A DNA stretch of 64,000 bases from Microbulbifer sp. Q7 (GTDB lineage: Bacteria; Pseudomonadota; Gammaproteobacteria; Pseudomonadales; Cellvibrionaceae). This document shows positions 59,671 to 64,000 of this stretch, in pieces. A model generated the notes under the pieces. The model did no database searches, was not told the origin of the DNA, and saw only the letters and a program-made list of their open reading frames with translations. The stretch lies in assembly GCF_001639145.1 (NCBI RefSeq), contig NZ_LROY01000001.1, positions 622,501-686,500 on the forward strand, read 5' to 3'. The first letter of the stretch is position 1. Every line of letters starts with the position of its first letter. The translations under genes and the position numbers were made by a program.

Positions 59671-60466
59671 GAAAACGTCCTTGTTATCTCAACTGCCTGA
59701 TGGGCCAGTAGAGCTGTGCTTGGCAAGCCCACGTGAAGTCCGTCCGGCCTACATATGATTCGTCCGTATCGGGTACGGACAGCGCGGGCTTCTATCCAGC
59801 GCTTTTCGCCTGGCCGCGATGCCGCGATAACTTCCAGGTTATCGCTGAAGCATCATTGGCCTGGTTGCCAGCAAGCAGATCGGCTTGAAAAGAGCGCGTA
59901 CTTACGGGATTAGTGCGGAATGCAAAGACCTTAGGCTCCCCATGTTCTGGTCACCGGAGGTCAGTAAAAGAATCGCCAGCAAGAAGTGAGCCAACAGAAA
60001 AGGCGTACGCCTCCTTTGTGCGCAATCCCCCCAATGGCCACCTGGAGAAAAAGAGCGCCAAAAAGATGCAGGCCGCGCCAAGCGGGGCAAGGTTACTGCA
60101 TTGCTCCGCAAATACCGGTTCTTAAAAAGCGCGCACCACTCGATTGAACAGCCTGAAGTCTGAGGGCTTCCTATCCACCGCCCGAAATTGAGGCGAATTA
60201 CGTCACATTTTTTCTTCAAATTCAACAGGCATGACCGTACCATGGTGGGTAATATCTCGGCGACAAGGAAGTTTCAAGGGAGGTGCTGAACCGGTTGCCC
60301 GGTTTTCGTCACCCTTTTGGGTTGCCGATTTTCTGCCCGCGCTAACACGCAAAGTGTGCCGCAAAGAGCCCCGCTAAGAGTTCAGGGCGTACGCGATTCT
60401 ACTTCAATACGTGCCAGTGCTATTGAGAAATCTCATCAAATAATCACGAAACAGGGAGAGTTAGTG
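59671..60466. other. Large intergenic region in polysaccharide locus
   Basis: About 800 bases with no convincing gene. Two perfect hairpins lie in the flippase leader: GTCCGTA/TACGGAC (59762-59780) and GCGATAAC/GTTATCGC (59824-59845). AACCGG/CCGGTT (about 60288-60303) and ACCC/GGGT lie further right. Open frames here lack ribosome sites and family features. The region probably holds the divergent promoters of both sides. Confidence 0.45.
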
Positions 60467-62134
60467 ATGCATCCGGTTATCGCCTTGGGGTTAGATTCCG
60501 CCGATTCAGTGGCTATTGAGCGCTGGGTCGAAAGTGGAGAGCTGCCCAATATCGCCAAGATCTACCGTGCAGGTAAATATTGCGCATTGCGAAATTATGA
60601 CTGGTATCGAGCAGAAACCCCCTGGACGACGTTTCTCACGGGCGCCTCCCCTGCCGCTACAGGATATTGGTCGCCGATTAAATATGACGCTAATGCCTAC
60701 AAAACGAAACTTATTCATAGTTTTGATTTTAAAAAGCATCGTCCGTTTTACGCAAAGATGCCGGGAAAAAAAGTAGCAGTATTTGATATGCCACAGACCG
60801 CAATTGACAAGTCCGTGGATGGTATTCAGGTGTTGGCGTGGGGGACACATTCGGGGCAGACCGATAGTGTTTCTGAACCTCCGCAGCTTTGGGACGATAT
60901 CGTTCGAAAGTACGGCCCGCATCCGCTACTTAATAACGACGGCGGCAATTGTTACAACTACGAACGAATGTTACAGCTCTTCGAAGACATGAAGACCGGC
61001 ATTCGGCGTCGCGCCGACGCCTGCGTAGATCTCATCAAGAATAATCGGTGGGACTTTTTTTTGACAATCTTTGGCGAGAGTCACGTAGCCGGACATTATT
61101 TCTGGCATCTAGGCAATAGCCATCCGATCAATGAGTTTTTGATAGAAGCGGCACCGCGGAATCTCCTTCTGGAGGCTTTCAAGGAGATCGACACGGCGGT
61201 AGGCCGGATTCTTGACGTAATTCCCAAGAATGGAAGGCTGGTACTGTTCTCGGCCCATGGCATGGGTCCGAATACGATGGACCTTCCAAGTATCGTATTC
61301 TTGCCGGAGTTTCTTTACCGATGGAACTTTCCCGGTAAGAAAGCAATTGGTGGGATCTCGTCAAAAGTAAATCGAAGATCCATAAGCCAGAAATTCCAGA
61401 AAAAATACGGGATGGCTAGCGCGCTGTGGTCTGCAACAAGGGAAAGTGGTTGGCTAAAGAACTGGATAAAGCGCTTGGCAGCTCCGAATACCTATCGAAA
61501 AATTGAATCGTATTTGTCGCTCAACACCTTATCTGACTCAATTCTCGATCCTGTGCTTCTGCGAAAAGCTGGCCGTGATGAGCCTTTTCAGTGTCCAAAT
61601 TGGTATGAAAATCTACGTCCTGAAATGAAGGCGTTTTCACTTCCCAGTTTTTCGGAAGGCTATATTCGAATTAATCTGATCGGTCGAGATCGCAATGGAA
61701 TAGTTTCCCCGGACGAGTATGAAGAACTCTGCAATGAGCTGATCAGAGAGCTTTCTGAGTTGAAGGATGTGAATACGCAAGCGAAGCTGGTTGATCGAGT
61801 AGTCAAGACACGAAGCAATCCATTGGATGCGGACCCCAATCTTCCGGATGCCGATCTGGTGGTTATTTGGAGTGAGGATGTTGTGTCAAATCATGCAGCC
61901 TGTGGCTCCGTGGGGGAAATTGGTCCGGTTCCCTTTTGGCGGACAGGGAGCCACCGTGCCAACGGGTTTGCGGTTCTATACGGCGATAACACGGATGGCG
62001 TCGCTTTCCGCGATAGTGGGCATGTTATCGATCTTGGCGAAACGTTTATAACGCTGGTCAATGGTGCGCCGAGCGGTGATACGGAAGGGATATCTCTTGT
62101 CAGCACGGCTGCTGCAGTTGCAACTTCGGAGTGA
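60467..62134 (+). CDS. Alkaline phosphatase-superfamily phosphodiesterase-like enzyme
   Basis: A 555-residue cytosolic protein of the type I phosphodiesterase/nucleotide pyrophosphatase branch. It starts LGLDSADS (metal Asp), then WTTFLTGASPAATG with a candidate threonine nucleophile. FGESHVAGHYFWH and LFSAHGMGPN (metal His/Asp) follow. GGGAG eight bases upstream supports ATG 60467; the open frame to 60317 is unsupported. The stop overlaps the next glycosyltransferase GTG. A role in trimming or transferring phospho-sugars within the glycan locus is inference. The gene is AT-rich relative to the core. Confidence 0.82.
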   Translation: MHPVIALGLDSADSVAIERWVESGELPNIAKIYRAGKYCALRNYDWYRAETPWTTFLTGASPAATGYWSPIKYDANAYKTKLIHSFDFKKHRPFYAKMPGKKVAVFDMPQTAIDKSVDGIQVLAWGTHSGQTDSVSEPPQLWDDIVRKYGPHPLLNNDGGNCYNYERMLQLFEDMKTGIRRRADACVDLIKNNRWDFFLTIFGESHVAGHYFWHLGNSHPINEFLIEAAPRNLLLEAFKEIDTAVGRILDVIPKNGRLVLFSAHGMGPNTMDLPSIVFLPEFLYRWNFPGKKAIGGISSKVNRRSISQKFQKKYGMASALWSATRESGWLKNWIKRLAAPNTYRKIESYLSLNTLSDSILDPVLLRKAGRDEPFQCPNWYENLRPEMKAFSLPSFSEGYIRINLIGRDRNGIVSPDEYEELCNELIRELSELKDVNTQAKLVDRVVKTRSNPLDADPNLPDADLVVIWSEDVVSNHAACGSVGEIGPVPFWRTGSHRANGFAVLYGDNTDGVAFRDSGHVIDLGETFITLVNGAPSGDTEGISLVSTAAAVATSE

Positions 62135-63069
62135 GGCCGGTGGAAGACGTTGCGGTCATTTTGCCGGTCTACAATGCGGGGCATTATCTGGATGCTGCGA
62201 TGCAGAGTGTTCTCAGCCAGACACATGCGGATTTCACGTTCTGTATCATTGATGACGGGTCCACTGATGGAAGCCGTAGCGTGCTGGAGAGGTATGCCGC
62301 GAAAGACTCTCGCATCCGGTTCCGTTCACGTGAAAATAGAGGGTTGATTGACACCCTCAACGAGTTGGCGGAAATGACCGGCGCAAGTTATCTGATTCGG
62401 ATGGATGCAGATGATATCTGTGAACCCCAGCGCTTCGCCGAGCTTGTTGAGTTTATGCAGAAGAATGATGACTGCGTAGCGTGTGGAAGTGAGGTTCTAC
62501 TTATTGATCCCTGTGATCGCCCACTGCGAAAAATGGGTGAAAAATGGATGCATGAAAAGATTGATGCCGCACACCTCGCTGGGGCAGGTGGTGCCATTAT
62601 TCACCCTGCAAGCATCATACGCGCGAGCGCCTTCAAAACGGTGGGTGGCTATAGAAAAAAATACACGCACGCGGAAGATATCGATCTTTTTCTCAGACTG
62701 GCGGAGCTCGGCCGACTTGCCAATCTACCGTTAACGTTGCTTCGTTACCGGCAGCACTTCAGTAGCATTGGGTATTCGAACAGGTTGCAACAACGGCGCT
62801 CGACACTCAATGCAATCCAGGATGCATATACACGAAGGGGTATTGCGGACGCTATCGTGTATGAGCCTGAGGATGCAGAGCCTGTTACCGAGCGGATGGT
62901 GTTTTCAAAGTGGGCATGGTGGGCGTTGTCTGCCGGCCATTTGGCAACTGCCCGACATTATACGGCAAGGGTACTTGCCGGAAATATACTCTCACGGGAT
63001 GCGTGGAAGCTTCTCGCATGTGTCCTCAGGGGGTCGGTAAAGTCGACGCATGATCGTGCACTTGGGTGA
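62131..63069 (+). CDS. Family 2 glycosyltransferase
   Basis: A 312-residue GT-A fold glycosyltransferase. The N-terminal ILPVYNAGHYLDAAMQSVLSQT, the IIDDGSTDGS nucleotide-sugar motif and LIRMDADD (DxD) are typical of family 2. GTG 62131 overlaps the previous stop by four bases (GTGA), so it is translationally coupled to it. An alternative GTG at 62140 exists. The sugar and acceptor are unknown. Confidence 0.93.
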   Translation: MRPVEDVAVILPVYNAGHYLDAAMQSVLSQTHADFTFCIIDDGSTDGSRSVLERYAAKDSRIRFRSRENRGLIDTLNELAEMTGASYLIRMDADDICEPQRFAELVEFMQKNDDCVACGSEVLLIDPCDRPLRKMGEKWMHEKIDAAHLAGAGGAIIHPASIIRASAFKTVGGYRKKYTHAEDIDLFLRLAELGRLANLPLTLLRYRQHFSSIGYSNRLQQRRSTLNAIQDAYTRRGIADAIVYEPEDAEPVTERMVFSKWAWWALSAGHLATARHYTARVLAGNILSRDAWKLLACVLRGSVKSTHDRALG

Positions 63070-63095
63070 ACAGGGTAGGTCATAAATTTTGATGT

Positions 63096-63123
63096 CCCCT
63101 CATTAGCCAAAGGCTAATGGGGC
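63096..63123. other. Stem-loop between glycosyltransferase and last gene
   Basis: CATTAGCC/GGCTAATG with loop AAA, extended by CCCC/GGGG across a bulge. No T-tract follows, so it is not a standard terminator. Confidence 0.5.
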
Positions 63124-63156
63124 TCAAGGAAGGCAAATATGCGAGGCAGGAAAGTT

Positions 63157-64000
63157 ATGATCGGTATTCTGGTTGTTTATTACCTGGACCCAGAAGAAGA
63201 GTGGGTAATTCAGGAGCATTTTCGTAGGTTAGAGGCGTGTTACAAAAACCAGTTTAAAATCTATGCGGCGTTCAACCGGTTAGCCCCAGAGTTGCGGCAC
63301 TACCTCTCCGAAAGGGAGTATCTCCAGCCGGTACCTGTGGAGGGAACCGATCTCCGGGGGAGCCTGGAGCATATCTGGTATCTCGATCAGCTAAAATCTG
63401 TCGCACTGGATGATGGCTGCGACTACATCTGTACACTGGATGTCGACAGTTGGCCTATCTCATGGGACGTTTTTGATCGCGCGTTGGCATTACTCAAAGA
63501 GCACAACGTGGAGTTGATGGCGATTCAGAGGGAGGAAAACGGTGATACCTATTTGCCGCATCCCTCGTTCATATTTGCGTCCGCACAGCTTTACCGCCAT
63601 GCGGATTTGCGCTTTGGTGAGCCTATGGAGGAGGCTGATGCAGTTGAGTTTGCGCAGTTTTCTGAGGCAACAAAGCAGCCGTTTGATACGGGTATAGGCG
63701 TGGGCTACAAGCTTTGGAAGCGTGGGGTACCCTGGTTGAAGCTGCTGCGTTCCAACGCTGTGGAATATCACTTCCTGATGGGTGGTGTATACGGCGGCTT
63801 GATTTTCCATATGGGTTCCTCTTCGCGTGTAAAGAGGTTCAGAGCAGAAGGCAGGCATTGGACCAAGAAATTCGGCGAATGGCTTGGTCGGATTCCGCTG
63901 CTTTCAAGGCAGGCAAAGCGTATTGTGTTCTGGCTGGAGAAAATTTTTCCTGACAGGATTGCGAAGCGGAATGCGTGGTTATACCGGACTATTCGACAGG
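63157..64000 (+). CDS. Glycosyltransferase-like protein (runs off window)
   Basis: An open frame of at least 281 codons continues past the right edge without a stop. It starts MIGILVVYYLDPEEEWVIQEH, contains a DxD-like CTLDVDSWPISWDVFD (a nucleotide-sugar or metal site pattern at about residue 95), a YLPHPSFIFASAQLYRH block and FDTGIGVGYKLWKRG. ATG 63157 has AGGAAAG upstream; ATG 63139 is an in-frame alternative. A GT-A-like transferase is likely, but the family is not certain. Confidence 0.72.
   Translation, partial: MIGILVVYYLDPEEEWVIQEHFRRLEACYKNQFKIYAAFNRLAPELRHYLSEREYLQPVPVEGTDLRGSLEHIWYLDQLKSVALDDGCDYICTLDVDSWPISWDVFDRALALLKEHNVELMAIQREENGDTYLPHPSFIFASAQLYRHADLRFGEPMEEADAVEFAQFSEATKQPFDTGIGVGYKLWKRGVPWLKLLRSNAVEYHFLMGGVYGGLIFHMGSSSRVKRFRAEGRHWTKKFGEWLGRIPLLSRQAKRIVFWLEKIFPDRIAKRNAWLYRTIRQ

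Noticed and set aside
59798..59812. JUMPstart-like element before the polysaccharide genes
   Set aside because: Only CAGCGCTTT matches and no ops-type GGCGGTAG follows, so it is not supported.
59902..60243. 113-codon minus-strand frame in the large intergenic region
   Set aside because: No ribosome site, a Cys/Arg-rich composition unlike a real protein, and no family resemblance.

Overview
The window comes from a marine-type gammaproteobacterium, probably of the Cellvibrionales (a Microbulbifer-like genome). This is inferred from the gene order hslU–DUF971, ubiE–ubiJ–ubiB–hisI–hisE–tatABC, from the three large TonB-dependent receptors with secreted S9 peptidases, and from a GC-rich core. No 16S rRNA gene is present, so the taxonomy is inference only.

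Layout. 1–4,041: end of hslU, a DUF971 gene, then two tandem PhoA-type alkaline phosphatases behind four exactly 11-bp-spaced PhoB half-sites. 4,085–6,967: a TonB-dependent receptor on the minus strand. 7,307–13,260: housekeeping run for ubiquinone (ubiE, ubiJ, ubiB), histidine (hisI, hisE) and twin-arginine export (tatABC). 13,330–24,687: secreted lipase-like hydrolase, zinc aminopeptidase lipoprotein, dtd, prolyl oligopeptidase, NAD-dependent epimerase, MscS channel, DUF885 lipoprotein, small outer-membrane barrel and PPK2. 24,767–30,264: malic enzyme, thioesterase, diguanylate cyclase, VIT-family transporter, GST and a shrunken remnant of the small barrel gene. 30,700–35,111: second TonB receptor and typA.

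35,463–38,412 is a tight three-gene operon of unknown function: a TIGR03032/DUF4915 protein, a possible GNAT-fold protein and a radical SAM enzyme with an extra N-terminal Cys/His metal-site signature. It is the best candidate here for an undescribed pathway. It faces a mipA–DUF3019–response regulator–histidine kinase operon (38,436–41,621), which looks like an envelope-stress sensing unit. Divergent from that, 42,044–52,613 reads as one colinear block: a giant autotransporter, a TonB receptor, a secreted S9 peptidase and a small TonB-C-like protein, suggesting surface capture, uptake and hydrolysis of peptides.

52,789–55,758 holds tRNA-Leu(CAG) with its own sigma-70 promoter, and ppc. From about 56,383 to the right edge the genes become more AT-rich and encode surface-polysaccharide functions: acyltransferase with an SGNH domain, flippase, an alkaline-phosphatase-superfamily enzyme translationally coupled to a family 2 glycosyltransferase, and a further partial protein. 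This is probably the start of a horizontally acquired glycan locus that continues beyond the window.
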